This document shows, piece after piece, positions 11,227-24,200 of a DNA stretch of 64,000 nt. The position numbers and the translations under genes are program-made. The notes beneath the pieces were generated by a model. The model was given only the letters and a program-made list of their open reading frames with translations, ran no database searches and was not told where the DNA came from. The first letter of the stretch is position 1. Each line of letters starts with the position of its first letter. The stretch spans positions 310,001 to 374,000 of the forward strand of contig JACGCK010000016.1 of the NCBI GenBank assembly GCA_014925825.1, given 5' to 3'. This stretch comes from Pholiota molesta (Eukaryota > Basidiomycota > Agaricomycetes > Agaricales > Strophariaceae).

Positions 11227-12610
11227 GTTCGACTTGGAGACGCGAACTCGGAAAGCTTCGAGCTCGACAATATACTTCGAATTTCAGAAACAAATTCTGG
11301 CAATGGGGGCTAAAGCTGTCACATGTCACAGATCACATGCAAATCCAGTCACACATGCACTCCGCGCTCCCAGTCGCGTTGAACCACTACGTTCAACATC
11401 CATAACCATGCAATATTTTCCTCTGGAACCTGAAACTCTCAAAAAATATCCGCCAAATGTATGAAAAGACTCTAGCAGAATGATCTCGGAATGATCTCTA
11501 ATTTGGGCAGCGGAACGGAAGAAATCCTCAAGGGCGATGATGACGCTCGCTTGCTGCTTCAGTGCTGCTACGACACTCCAAGAACGCGACGATTTCATCT
11601 TAGTATGCTCATGTGAGCTGTATGGCTATTGTTCTGATATTCTGCATCAGAGTAGACTGTGGAAACGGAACATGAGGCAATACTTGGAATTGTTTGACCC
11701 AGGCTTGTACGTCGCAGTTAATGGCGCCGCTCATCCGACTGCTCTGGCTCCACCATGCTCTGACCACGCCCATCGCGTTCGAGCATTGTTCGACTCTTCA
11801 GGCTGTATCTTGATCATCACAGCTGCTCGGCTCTCTACCGCTATCCATGCGGTTCCCTTTCAGTGGACATCTAATCGATGAAAAATGCCCTGTACCCGTG
11901 GAATAGTTCATTTTACGTGCGCCTTCCTCCACTGCCACATCCTCGATGGGAACACTGATAGCCTTACATATACACTTTTCTCCCACCTTTGTCGCGGCTT
12001 TCTCTTTCTTCTGATAGAACACCGACGACTTCGGAACATTTGTCTCAAACTCCTAAGCCCCGGGGTGTCCGCCCTTCATTTTGGTGGCCTTTGCGTGCAG
12101 GAGTTGGTCTGTAGGTATCCGGAAAGACGCCGAAATCCGAGATGGCTGCTGTGGAGCTTGGAAAACACGCTGCAAAGAGAACTTCCATTGACCATGGGTG
12201 GTTAGACAATGCAATTTTTCTGGGAACTCGACGAGTTCATCAATGTTGTTCGAAGGCCAAAAGCGAGTACTCGAGTATGATCACAGTTGTAGACTTGTAC
12301 CCATATATCGCTGCCTATTGTCGATCGCGACGATATGATCGAGATCTAATGTTACTTTTTCCCTTTCATTCGTGCCAGATTCCCCATGCGTCAGCTGAAA
12401 GTCAAAGGAATGGACTCCCATTGTACTGTCACTTGATGGGTCTACGGATGGATCCACGTAAATGATCAGGACGAGCTATCCGAAGGGCCGAAACAATGCC
12501 ATCTCTCTCGCTCTCTCCGCGTATCTTCATTCTCATCTAGAATAATACCAAAACAGGATAGTCGTCGATACATTTTACGGTACCGTTACATGAAGTCGAC
12601 ACTGCCTGCG
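11227..12610. other. Gap without a supported gene
   Basis: Several open frames of 70-110 codons occur on both strands. The best is a minus-strand frame at 11326-11598 starting with ATG. None shows a recognisable domain, and they do not splice into a convincing longer product. The region may hold a lineage-specific gene or merely the shared upstream region of mS41 and the 3' flank of MON1. Confidence 0.4.
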
Positions 12611-15036
12611 TCAGAAAACTGGCGCATCCCGCAAAAACAATCGAGCTTCTTCCTTCTTTACCCATCTAGCAACAGAATTGGCAGCACCCACCGCAGCGCT
12701 CTTTGGTAGGAGCGGCGACAACGTGATATAAAGCTCGAAAGGCTGTGTGATCTGTCCAATCAAGTCAGATTGAAGAAGAAAAAAGTGAAAACAATACAAG
12801 CTTCGAAAGCTTACCCAGCCCATAACACTTTCCGTATCCGTACGGATATACTGGAGTTTCAACCCTGATTCCTGTCCGGATTTCGCATGTATCGAGTCAT
12901 GCAGTGTCTGATAAAGGGTTGTGATTCTGACGAGCACGACTTTCAGTGTGAGTGGAGATTTCTACTGTGAGGGAGACTCGCCTTTTTCTTGCCTGAGGTT
13001 GATCATATGGATCTTCAAAGGTGGGCAAAGTGATCTGCACCTGCGTCCGAGATTTGTAGATGAAATGTCTCAAGCCAGGAATGCCTAGCTCAGAGACAGA
13101 ATAGTCTGCGGCCTTTTGAAGATGCGAATCGATGAGAGCATGTAAAGTACCACCAGAAGTCAATTTCTAGAGAAGAATATGAGTATGCCCAATGTTCCAC
13201 CTGTCAGGCAATGAAATTTACATGAATGACCGAATCACACCAATTTCTTATGAACTCGAGTTCTCCACCGCCGCTGATACAAACGAGAGCTATTCCAGAT
13301 TCATTCAGACCTTCCTGAGGATCGGGAACTTCAGCATCAGTTTGTGTTGGCGCAGGATTCTCCGCGGAATGTATTGAAGCATTCGATATATCTTGAAGAT
13401 CGACTGTGTCATCTTTTCGAAGGAAAGTGATGTATGCGTTGACAAAGCCAGTAGGATTGAATTTCGGAAGGCAGACTGGGATCCAAGAGGCATTGGCAGG
13501 CGAATTGTAGATGGAGGGCGAGTGGATAGTGTTTAGAATAATATGGAGATCTAAAGAATCATATATATGAATAAAAAGCCTCTTGAAAATGTGGATTTAT
13601 GTACCAGCAGGGTGTATCGAATGCTTTCGCGGTCGTATAAGTGTAACGACACGGTTGTTTGCTATGAGAATGATATATAACATATCCTTCGTGATAAATG
13701 AGTAAAAATGGTTCTGAAGATAATCGATATTACTTACTTTCATCTTGGGATTTGGGACTAGTGTTTCTGCGATTCGTTTCCGTAGGCCCGGTTCCATCTT
13801 GAGGCAATGCAAAGCAGACATGCTCATGGCCATGTCAGATTCTAATCTGGCTAGTAATGAGTTCATGAATGGTTCAGCTCCTAAGGTGTAAAACAACGGA
13901 TAAGTAACAATATTTGCATAAATCAAGGCAGTAGAAACTCGCCATTTAAGAGTCGCCTTAGGTCGAAATTTGTCCTCCGTTCAAATATTCTTTTCAGCTG
14001 GGCTCCAGTGACAATGCTGAGTATTTGTAGATGCAGATATTCAAGATGCGATCGTGTCTATCTTCACGGAGAGAGTGAATTGGGTGAGTTTATCTATAGT
14101 AGATATTAGATACCCCAAAAAAGCACATACAACAGATTCTGGTTCTCCCCAAGACGAGACACACGCATAATATAGAGGAGCTCGGAGGACGAAAGTGATA
14201 CGTGTACGGCCTGCGTTTATTGAGCGTAATTTATCGTTTTCGTCCAGAAACACAGATATAAGCGCCTGCATTATCCCCATAGTTGATGCCATGCTATCTT
14301 GATCGCCTCCTCCTGGTCGGCTGATACAGACAGGATCCATAAGCGAAAGCTAAATGCCTGAAGTGGAGTCTACCTAATAAATACAGGCTTCCCAGCATCA
14401 GTAAGCACAAAGTATTCCCTCGGAAGATAAAGAGGCGCTAGTAAGCATAATTAATAATTGGTACCGCAGATAGCATGCAACAAATTTACCTCCGGAAAAG
14501 GATAATTCCTCCAGCTCTTTTACCTTTCCACTCTGACGAGAGTGTGACATTTCAGCGTCTAGTAAGGGTATAAATATCAGGATATTGAAATGGGCTAGGG
14601 CTAGGAAAGATAAAACACGATGCCCACCTGTATGTGCTACTTTGTGATTTAGACTCTTTCTGAGCTGATCTCGCAGTAGCTTCTTCGTGTCTTCAGCCTG
14701 AACATTCGTGATGGCCTTGTCTATTGACACTACATCCTCGGCATCAGTCTGTTCGACATCAGCGTCAATATCCTGGATCAGGATTCCCTCCGCTGGTTCC
14801 ATGTCGATCACAGAAGACGCCGAACTATTCAACGTTTGATCTGCAGATGTCAAGGGCAATGGAGGTGCAGATGCATCTGCACCAGATGGTGTGGCGTTAT
14901 GACTATGGATATGTAGATTGGATAACGAAGGGTTCTGTCGCAATGCCGGAGGTACTGAAAGGCGAGAGGGAGATGAACGCGCCAACGCTGGTGTCCCAGA
15001 ACGCGATTTCGACCGGGAACGGGGTGCATCCGTCAT
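12611..15036 (-). CDS. MON1: Vacuolar fusion protein Mon1 (Mon1-Ccz1 Rab7/Ypt7 exchange factor subunit)
   Basis: Exons joined by eye give a Mon1 protein. Its disordered Ser/Pro-rich N-terminus starts at [11 protein letters not shown] (ATG 15034-15036). It is followed by [107 protein letters not shown] and a C-terminal [18 protein letters not shown]. These follow the order of Mon1's longin-like modules. The intron after 'VFI' (AG|GTAGAC) and the others are canonical and no frameshift was seen. Family knowledge: with Ccz1, Mon1 activates Ypt7 for late endosome, vacuole and autophagosome fusion. The gene is divergently transcribed from the BTB gene at 15488. An upstream GTG/ATG frame near 15150 is not needed. 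Confidence 0.9.
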
Positions 15037-15487
15037 TTTGACAGACAATTGTAGCTCGCCAGGATAGATATATAGTTGAACTTGGTGAAGTAACTTCAGC
15101 AACAGATAGTATTACCGTCTTGATCATGAAAGGCGTTGCCGCCTCCAGCATGATTTCACAATCACATCATGATTGCCAAACACGATTGTCACAGCCACCT
15201 CATCAACGTTTCTTCTTTCCTGCCATAACCTTGGCCAAAGCAAGTATTGATCTTCTCTAATACTTACTTTTTCCAGTGACGACTTTGAATGCATATTCAT
15301 ATCATAACTTGTTCTGATTTGAGCAGCTTTCTATTTCAATAGCGCCTCACGAAGAAATATAACGTCCGAGAACTCGACCGAACTGTATACCCCTCGAAAT
15401 ACCCTTTCAAACTTGCTTCTGCACACCGTAACCTTACACATATAAACTACTTGAGCCAGACTCGAGCTCATTTTACTGTTTCGTTGA
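15037..15487. other. Shared divergent promoter of MON1 and the BTB gene
   Basis: A 450-base gap between divergently transcribed genes. I see no additional gene. AT-rich segments and a pyrimidine-rich stretch are present, but no assignable factor site. Confidence 0.5.
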
Positions 15488-16602
15488 ATGGATAGACGAA
15501 TTTCGATCAATGGACATGGATATTTGTCCAAGGGCGAACCTTGGTTTGAAGATGGAAATATAGTCCTGATCACGCAAGAAAACTCTACGGCATTTCGAGT
15601 TCACAGAGGTGTTCTAGTACGCTATTCTTTTCTCCTGCCAACTAGATGCTAATTTAAATGACTCGGCGCAGTCGAGACACTCAGAAATATTTAGCCATAT
15701 GCTCGAAATGCCTCAGCCTGCCACAGACACGGAATTGTTCGAAAATTGCCAAGTTGTGACAATGCATGACTTACCTTCCGAACTGGCGAACCTCATCAAA
15801 GCTTTGTACGATGGCCCGTATGTGGCCCCCTTTCCTTTTGAAATTACTGCCCCATGTTGACCACAATTTCCTGTGACCTAGTCACTTTGCAAATCGCAGT
15901 ATTGAAGATTTCTTTTATCTTGCTGGTATTTTGCGCCTCGCAACCAAATACTTCATTGAACAACTTCGTCGACAAGCTATTCAATTCCTTGCACAGACGT
16001 GGCCTTCTACACTCAGAGCTCACGATAATATGGTGGAAACGGCATTGAACACATTGTCCGTGAACAATCTCACGTATCCTTTCGCCCATCCGCTCCACGT
16101 GCTCAACCTCGTTAATGAGGTCGATGCCAAGATCCTCATCCCTTCTGCATTTTATTTCTTATCTCTCTATCCCCTTTCTGATGTCCTTAAAGCTGATCAT
16201 CCCAAGCTACTCGTCGAACATCCATCGAGGCCTCCATCTACGCTGTTATCATCGGATCTACTTCTATACTCTCTCATGTATCAACATCGCTTACAACTTC
16301 TGGACAACTTTATGCGCCAATTCTGCGCTGAACGTGCATTCAAACCTGCATGTGGCGCGATATCCACATGTGGCAAAGGCTTTTCTCGCCTGGTCTCTCA
16401 ACTCCATCGGTCTTGGACTTTAAGAACAGGACCATTGCATTACATATTTCAAGCCATGCAGAAGGTTGCTGCGGACGAAACAATTTGTGGCCTCTGTCGC
16501 GCGAGCTTTCATCAAGAGTGTTCGTTACTTCGCCAGCAAATATGGGATGAATTACCGTCTGTCGTAAATCTACCTCCTTGGGAGGAGATGCATAAATTCT
16601 GA
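15488..16602 (+). CDS. BTB/POZ domain protein
   Basis: ATG 15488 gives MDRRISINGHGYLSKGEPWF, followed by DGNIVLITQENSTAFRVHRGVLS, the classic start of a BTB fold. SRHSEIFSHMLEM and the acidic VTMHDLPSELANLIKALYDG complete the domain after the first intron (about 15618-15670). A second intron (about 15819-15879) leads to HFANRSIEDFFYLAGILRLATKY and an alpha-helical C-terminal region of about 220 residues with a CGLCRASFH...CSLL cysteine group. This is the usual architecture of the large BTB family in Agaricomycetes, whose members mostly have no known partner. Some BTB proteins recruit substrates to Cullin-3 ligases; whether this one does is unknown. Frames are intact. Confidence 0.85.
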
Positions 16603-16956
16603 TACTTGTCGGTGTTGTCTGCTTATATATATTTTTTACTTAACAATTGTTGAGTTCAATGCCGACAGGAATTCCAGGATCAAATTTGTACATAAGAAAT
16701 TCCAGAGTTCGAAACATGAAGCACCGCGACCATCCGATATCCGACTGCGATGAAACACAATCCTTAAGCCTTGGGCACAGGTAAGTAAGCGTGTTCTAGT
16801 CATAACAAACCCCGTGAACGCGCTTCTTTTCCAGCCTTCAATCCACTAACGCCGTTCCTAGATGCCATGTCCGGTGGGTCTGTTCGGATTTTGGAAATCG
16901 ATTTACGGCGAACCGCAATTACATACAAGTACAGAAAACGGCCATATGGAAACTGC
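16603..16956. other. Convergent 3' intergenic region
   Basis: The 3' ends of the BTB gene and the alcohol dehydrogenase gene face each other here. A minus-strand open frame (16800-17087) overlaps the dehydrogenase last exon in another frame and is a shadow. No separate feature is seen. Confidence 0.5.
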
Positions 16957-18665
16957 TTACTTCCAAGGATCAAAGACAACTTTGCCAACTGTGCCTTTAT
17001 CAAATTGGGCATAGACTTCAGCTGCTCCCTCAAAGCCAACGACTCTATCAATAAGACTAGCCTCTTCACCCACTCCTCCAAACACATCCTGGCGCCGGAC
17101 TAGTATGATAGGAACAGTCAACCAAAAATCGGACATTACGCGGAGGGGCTAACCCTCACCCAATAGATCGAAGGCCAGAGGAAACATAGCACGAGCAGGA
17201 CACCTCCCAAAGTCTAATGAAACATTCTTGTTGTAGCATTGGCGTCCAGTCAAAGGAAGCTGGGGTGCCCCGTGGACTCCAACAGAAACGATGACACCGA
17301 AGGCGCGGACAAGGTCGTATGCCAGCGTGAGAGCGTCTGAATGACCCACAACCTAAAGGTCTTTGATTATTTTTTCTACTCGTAGAAAATTGATTGCATT
17401 TACCTCGAGAATGGTAGTACATCCAACCCCTCCGGTCCATTGCTCCACCTGGACCTTGGCTTCATCTGGTCCGCATACGACAAAGTCTCCGCCAGCTTTC
17501 CCACTTTCGCCGATCGCAGCATAAACGGCCTTCATCTTCTCTCTCCTGGACTCAAGCAAGTCGATGGCGACGATCTTGAAGGCCAATTTACGCGTTGAAA
17601 GAGCATCTAGTATGCTGACTGCAGCGCAGATACCCACGGGACCCAAGCCGATGATGGCAATTGTCAACACTTTATCTTCCGGTGTAAACTCGACGGCGTT
17701 ACCCATCCCGACATCGACATCATTGAAGCATAGTGGCCATGGCTTGCCGGTAATCACAGGTGCTACCTTGGGATGGTTGAGCGCCTGGATCGCAGCGTAG
17801 ACGCCGGTTGGAAGAATATCCGCAAGCATCAATAAAGAGCTATCGGCCAGCCCAGTCAGCGCCTTTTCTTTTTCCGCCTTCGACAGGTTGCTGGACCATG
17901 TCGACGGATCACTCAAGTTGAACAGAGTTCCGCCACCCTTGGGTACTCGTACAAATTGGGCCTGACCACCATCGAGAGCTGGGCTTCCAAACAGGAATCC
18001 TTCGGGGCATCTGCCAGTATATCCAAGACGGCAGACACTAATGGATAATTAAGAAACACAATTTTGATAATAGCCTTGGAACTTACTGGCATTCACCGCA
18101 ACTGACAGTAAAAGGTGATACAACCCTATCACCGACTTTCAGGCTGGAGTAGAGGGCAGGTCTTCCTTTTGCGCTCTCAGAACCGTAACTGGATCCTAAT
18201 TCAATTACTTCGCCGATGAACTCATGTCCACAGACATGTCTAGGAGGGGTTCAACCGCTCGTTGTAGTTTTGATGGAACATAGAATATGAACATACTCTT
18301 TCTCTATGCCTGAATGTCCCCGGTAGACATGCAGATCACTTCCTACAGTGAGAAGATCAGCGTCTGTCTGGCGATCGAAGGAATCTTAGAGAGATATTTA
18401 TACCACAAAGTGCAGCAAGCTGGAACAAATTCTCAGAACTATGGTCAGCAACAGAGTTGAAGGAGTTATGTGCTCACCGTAACTTTGACAATGACATCGT
18501 CTGGGTGTTGGATCCTGATGGACGGCAAGAGGATTAATAGGCAAAAGGTAGAAGATCAACTGTGCCACACCTTGGCTTAGGCAGGCTTTCCACTCTGATG
18601 TCGTATGAAGGTGGATACCATCTGATCACTTTGTGTTCATCGGCCGGGGTATTCGTGGAGGTCAT
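16957..18665 (-). CDS. Zinc-dependent alcohol dehydrogenase (MDR superfamily)
   Basis: Joined exons give a medium-chain dehydrogenase. Near the N-terminus [13 protein letters not shown] supplies the catalytic zinc Cys and CGHEFIGE the catalytic His-Glu. The structural zinc motif is complete as [15 protein letters not shown] (C-x2-C-x2-C-x7-C), split by an intron near 18040-18085. The Rossmann fold starts at [14 protein letters not shown], with the coenzyme Asp in [11 protein letters not shown], which suggests NAD(H) preference. The protein ends [12 protein letters not shown] before TAA (16957-16959). A very short exon encoding LAALCG is needed between two introns near 18400-18420. ATG 18663-18665 begins [11 protein letters not shown] with no targeting signal, so a cytosolic enzyme is likely. 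The exact alcohol or aldehyde substrate cannot be told. Confidence 0.85.
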
Positions 18666-19303
18666 CCTGAGATCTATGCGGTGTGCAAGCTTGTAGAACG
18701 ACGAGAAAGGCGACAGCTCGCACGCCTTTATTGGAGCTACTTTTCCGGGTATTGGGAGGCGAGACCGGAATGCAGCCGTACATGGGACAAGTCGGACCTG
18801 TTCTTCAGCTGAAAATTGACATATGAATTCAGGATAGCATACAGTATCAGGTATAGCTGGGACCAAGGTCCGCTGACTCTTAAACTGATGATGAAGGAAT
18901 GGACAGGAGGAGCATTTCAATTATTCTGCCGTTCCGTGCCGGCGGTCCGAACGACCCCTTTGCTTCTGCCTCTTGCCTCTCCCTCTGTATGTCACTTTGT
19001 GCCCTTTACATAGAACCGGCGACCTGTGATCACCCTCTTCAACAAAAGGAAATCATTTACAACGATGACTCGCTGCAGATCGGAAAAACGTTGACATTTT
19101 CACCCATGTTGGCTAGATATTTGCTGGGTACAGACCTTGTGCAGGCCATGCATGACTTGATCTTGTAGTAAAGGCATCGTAGCAACTTCGAACAGTCTTG
19201 AAACGGATGCTCTTCTTTGCAACAATCTGGGCAAGCTCGGTCATGAGTTCTTTGGGCGGATGGTATAAATGGGCGAAATGGTGCTTTCAGCATACGTCGT
19301 GCA
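18666..19303. other. Divergent promoter region (dehydrogenase / GH43)
   Basis: A 640-base spacer between divergent genes. Open frames on both strands lack recognisable domains. The only site I can assign is the TATA box at 19264-19270. Confidence 0.45.
19264..19270 (+). promoter_or_regulatory. TATA box of the GH43 arabinanase gene
   Basis: TATAAAT lies 34 bases before the ATG at 19304, a plausible distance for a fungal gene with a short leader. Confidence 0.5.
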
Positions 19304-20974
19304 ATGCATTTTATATCTTCCATATCTTCTCTGCTTTCTCTTGCTTGCCTTGCCCATGCGGTCGTTGGTCCAGGGACGGTGACAGGAAACACTGCTGTTG
19401 CTGACCCAACCATCTGCAAAGATAATTCTGGCACTTACTTTGTCTTTTGTATGGTTTCCTTGTTCATCCGAAGGAATATTTCTCACTCATGAAATGGTAG
19501 CCACCGCTCCAGGGATCGAAATTAGGACATCTCCAGATCGTATAGCATGGACCTTGATCGGGACAGTATTTCCCAATGGCGCCTCTTGGACTGATCAGTA
19601 TACCGGAACATCCAATGGGTAGGCTTCATGCATGGCGGCTTTGGAGGAACCTGATAAAATTTGTGGGCACAGGAACCTTTGGGCTCCAGACTGTACTTAT
19701 CTCGATGGCCAATTCCTTGTAGGTATGATCGAATTTTTTTCGGATAACTTGTACTTATATTATGACCCCAGCTCTACTACGCTGCCTCCAGCTTCGGTTC
19801 CCAGAACGTGGGTCCAACGGAAATGATCTTCGATTGGAACTAACGTCCCAATAATCATTAGTCTGCCATATTCTTTGCCAAGTCTAGCACTGGTCAGCCA
19901 GGTTAGCGTCTAAATAATACATCGTTCAGGGTGTCTCGCTCAGTCATATATAGGGAGCTTCACCAATGAAGGCTTGGTGACGTCTAGCTCAAGTGCGAAC
20001 AACTATAATGTGAGTCACTTGCGTTCTTTCGTGAGGGATGCTCATCTAACTGCTTGTCTTTAAATGTAGGCGATCGATCCCAAGTAAGAAATATGATCCA
20101 GTTGAGTTCTATGAAGTTCATCTCATTCCTTATTTTTTAGTCTCTTGATCGGTGAGTAGTAGTCAAATATCTTATATTCAGTACTAAACTATTGTACACT
20201 CCTACAGATGGAAGCAACTGGATCATGTCTCTAGGAAGTTTCTGGACTGGCATCAAGGAAGTGCAATTGAGTTCCTCCACCGGAAAGCTCTCCAGCAGCA
20301 CGGTCACTGCACTTGCACAGAGGACAGCGGACGGCGGCGCCATCGAAGCGAGCGTCATCTTCAAGAACGGAAGTTTCTACTACCTCTTCACCTCCTGGGA
20401 TCTATGCTGTAAAGGGACTAGCAGTACATACAACATCCGCGTTGGAAGATCCACATCGTGAGTTGTTTTGGGTGCAGATGCTTTTCCTCTTTGAGCTCAA
20501 TATACCTAATTTATCTCGCGGTATGTTCAGGTCGACCGGTGGATTCGTTGACCAATCTGGTGTCGCACTCACTTCGGGCGGAGGTACTCTTGTCCTTGGA
20601 ACCCACGATAGTGTAAGCAAAATTGTCTCGGTGTACTTCAATTATCGTTGAATATTTTCCCGTCCATAGATCATTGGGCCTGGTGGTCAGGATCTTTTCC
20701 TTGATAGCGATGGCGTTATTATGGTCTATCGTAAGTGGATTTCTTTAGATTCTAACCGTACCATACTCAGCACAGCATTTTACAAGATTATTACACGCCT
20801 TCCGGCAGCTTCGTGAGTCACTTTGATTCTTGAATTCTCTGCCAACGTCTTATGAATCATCATGAATAGCTGGGTATCAACCGCCTCGACTTTTCTAGTG
20901 GTTGGCCGGTATGTGAATCGATACATTATACACACCTGCAGTTTCTGATAACCTCCATGAAGGTTGTCGTATAA
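19304..20974 (+). CDS. Secreted GH43 glycoside hydrolase, probable arabinan endo-1,5-alpha-L-arabinosidase
   Basis: The first 19 residues (MHFISSISSLLSLACLAHA) form a clear signal peptide with an AHA cleavage site. About ten small exons join cleanly. Seen: AVADPTICK (catalytic base Asp), LWAPDCTYLDGQF, YYAASSFGSQN, NNYNAIDPNLLIDGSNW (pKa-modulating Asp), GGAIEASVIFKNGSFYYLF (catalytic acid Glu) and a final GPGGQDLFLDSDG...YHYYT. These are the three GH43 catalytic residues in family order. Family knowledge: such enzymes cut arabinan side chains of pectin outside the cell, consistent with a plant-litter or wood-decay lifestyle. The last intron gives a C-terminus WPVVV before TAA 20972-20974. 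All junctions appear intact. Confidence 0.88.
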
Positions 20975-21245
20975 TTTTCGATGATGTTGGATTGCTCAAC
21001 ACTACCAAATGTGGTCCACGATATTCTACTATTTACAAGATTTTATGAACTAAAGATCGAAGCTAAGACAATCGGCTGACTGGTATCTGGTAACTAGCAT
21101 GTGAACGACAGAAAACACGACGAACATACAAATATACTTTAAATCTACGACAACTAATGACGAACAGAACGAAGACAAATCCCGAAAGCTATTAAAATGG
21201 CAATAATTTAAACTGATGAATAGTTGGACACGTAATAAAATATGA

Positions 21246-24200
21246 TTATGAAGGACTTTCTGAAAGGTCTTTGTTCGCAACCTTGAGTAAAAAGCGTTCA
21301 ATGACTGCTTTCCCTTTTTGAAGATTGACAAGCGAGATTTGTTCGTTCGGCAAATGGGCTTGGTCCTACAGGCAGACAATGAGTTTGTGTAGTAGCACAG
21401 GAGCAATATTGACTGACCGAACTCTGTCCCATTGGCAATTGCAGAGCATGGCAGCCAAATTCCTTTTCAAGATATGGTACAGAAGGTATAGACTATATGA
21501 CTCAGTACTATGTTCATGTCTAGGGTACAGAAAACGCTCACCCCTCCTTCACGTATACGAAGGGGTTCTACACCCCACTCTTCACGAACAGCACTTTCGA
21601 GCGCTTTGAACCAATAATCGTCAAGGTCACCCAGCCACCAATCCGCAGTGTGATTGACACTAATCTGAACAATATTAATATTTGTCAAGAGGAATATTCC
21701 TTTATGAATTGCATAGAACATACTTCTAAGGTATTTGGTGACTGAAGGTCATTGAAGGATCTCTGAAGGTGGTCCCGCAAGGCTTGAACGATGGTGTTCA
21801 AATCTTGATCGGGAACAATTCGTATAGATATTTGAGCTTCTACTTTTCCAGGGATAACAGTTGAATCTGAACATATTAAAATCCGTTAGAAGCAGAACCA
21901 AATGCTAACGCAATGCAAGCTGACGCACTTTTGGGCCCAGAAATTTGGACATTGTGGACAGTCAACGAAGGTTCTCGCCACCGAGAGGAAAGGAGAGAAG
22001 CAGGTTTCTTGGTAACATCGGACAACAATTTATATAGTTCTTTTTCTTGTTTAGTTTGCGGGCGAACTTCATCGTCTGATAATAACAATGATAAGCAGGA
22101 CGCGCTTTTCGACATAGATGCACAAAACCCATAACATACAGAAATGAGGTATTTGGATAACGCGATTATTATCGACCAAGGTAGCCAATAGTTTGATCCT
22201 GTAGGAATGAATGAGCATTCTTGGTATGAGCCCCAAAAAAAGAGTAAACACGGACATGTCCATCATAGGTTCGACTACCGCACCACCCTCAATTCCCGAA
22301 TGCACATCTGGACCAGCATTGTTGATCTAGTATAATATTGCTTAGGCAACTGTACAAAGACAGAGGGTAACAGCTCACAGTTATACCGCAATGTACTACG
22401 CCTCGCAGACCATAGGTGATACAGGGACGATCGTTGGCTATCCATGTGGAATTGCTGAAGATCTCATAAGAATTCGCCATCTATTTTGAGATCAAGACAC
22501 AGAAGAGAACTCACCTGACCAATATAGCGTCAATGTGACCAATTGCATCCTATGACAGATATCATCAATACTAAGCTGTTTGCAACAGGGGTAGAAATAT
22601 ACCTTGTATTTTCTGACGATATCTTTGAAGCCTTTGCTACCGCACTCTTCCTCTCCTTCGACCAAAAAGACGAGATCCACTTCAAGAGTGCGACGCGATA
22701 GAAGATCAGCGGCTGCACAAGCAGTCGCGATGATAGGGCCTTTATTGTCAGTGACACCTCTTCCATAAAGATATCCATTGCGCCCGGTGAGGCTGAAAGG
22801 ATCAGAATCCCAGCCATCAGTCGCGCTCATGGGCGCAGGAATCACATCATAGTGCCTATGGTGATTTTCTTTAATACGAACATCACCTTTCCATAAAAAA
22901 TGAACACACCCGTAGAAGAGTATTCTGGGTTTAGGCTTATCACCCACAGACCCCTTAAATGTCGCAAGAACAACGTGATTGATTTCAGAGTTTTCAGCAT
23001 TTGCTAACTTTGAAATCATCACAAAAGAATCAGGAATAGTACATCGTTTTTGGCACATATGTAGACTTACCAATGCGGCGTGAGCACCTAACTGACCAAG
23101 GCACTTCTTCAGCCAGATAGCGCCCTGTCTGCAATCCTCTTTATGAGAAATGTCGGCGCTGATACTCGGAATAGAAATAAATTTCGAAAGTGCATATCGC
23201 ATCGTGTCTACTAAACTTTAGAATGACATTGACATAATTCCGGAATGAATTAGACTTACCATGATAAGTTCCAGATCCTATGCACGATTTTTGAGGATGT
23301 TGATCTTCTTCCTCTTCTTCATCATCTGAAGGTCGTATCCCCAGTTTAGGAGCAGTGATATCCCAAATCTACATATGCCGACTGAGAAGATCGTCCGTCG
23401 ACATAATGGAAATACGTACCTTGATTTTCTCATCATTGCCTCCTGTTATTAGCCAATAGCCGATGTCATCTTGAAAGCTTCGCTTTGCCACGATAGACGA
23501 AAGCGCGATGCCTTGGTGCGCTGGCCAGGATGCAGTGCAATCAAATGAGGGAGAGATTCGCTGGGTTATGGTTTAATTACAGTTCTGGCATGAAATGTGG
23601 GAGAGCATTGACCTTGACTGATCCATCAGCAGAACAGACGTAAAGATCAGATTTCAATAATGACATAGAAATAATATCAACGCCCTGCATGTAATGTATC
23701 AGCAATGAATTTCTTGTTGTGCATTCCATAATCATAACTCACCTCTTGTACGATTATTGTCCTGACTAGCGTTTTCGTCTCCAGGTCGAATACATTCACA
23801 TATCCGTCTTGACATCCGGCGTAGATAGTCTCTCCTTGGGCTACAAGGGCCAAAACCGCTCCATGATTACATTCGAATTCATGGATCAAAGTAGGAACTT
23901 TTGAGCTACAGCTCCATAGCTGATCCCATCGTAAGAATTATTAAAGCGGATAGGAGGATCAACCAAAATACCTTCACGGTTTCGTCACCGCTTCCTGTGG
24001 CTAGTTGGATCACGCCCTCGCGTTCCGATAAAATTGTCATGCAGTAGATATAGCCATAATGCGCCGAATCGAGAACATTTGTAGCGGAAATATCCAAATA
24101 TTCTCCTGCACTGCCATCTGAAAGGTCAGATTCCGGACTCGTGCGGCCACGGATTCGCCCAACGCCATTATTAGCGAAGATGTCTGCCGCTTTGCGCTCG

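Noticed and set aside
11326..12022. Minus-strand frames of 90 and 74 codons
   Set aside because: No domain, and they do not splice into a longer product; left as unassigned gap.
15844..16098. Minus-strand frame across the BTB gene
   Set aside because: Antisense shadow of the BTB coding exons.
16957..21000. Dehydrogenase plus GH43 as a metabolic gene cluster
   Set aside because: The genes are adjacent and divergent, but no transporter, regulator or further pathway gene accompanies them; ordinary neighbours are the simpler reading.
22268..22290. GGTTCGA sequence resembling a tRNA B-box
   Set aside because: It lies inside DUG2 coding sequence and no cloverleaf or A-box was found at the right distance.
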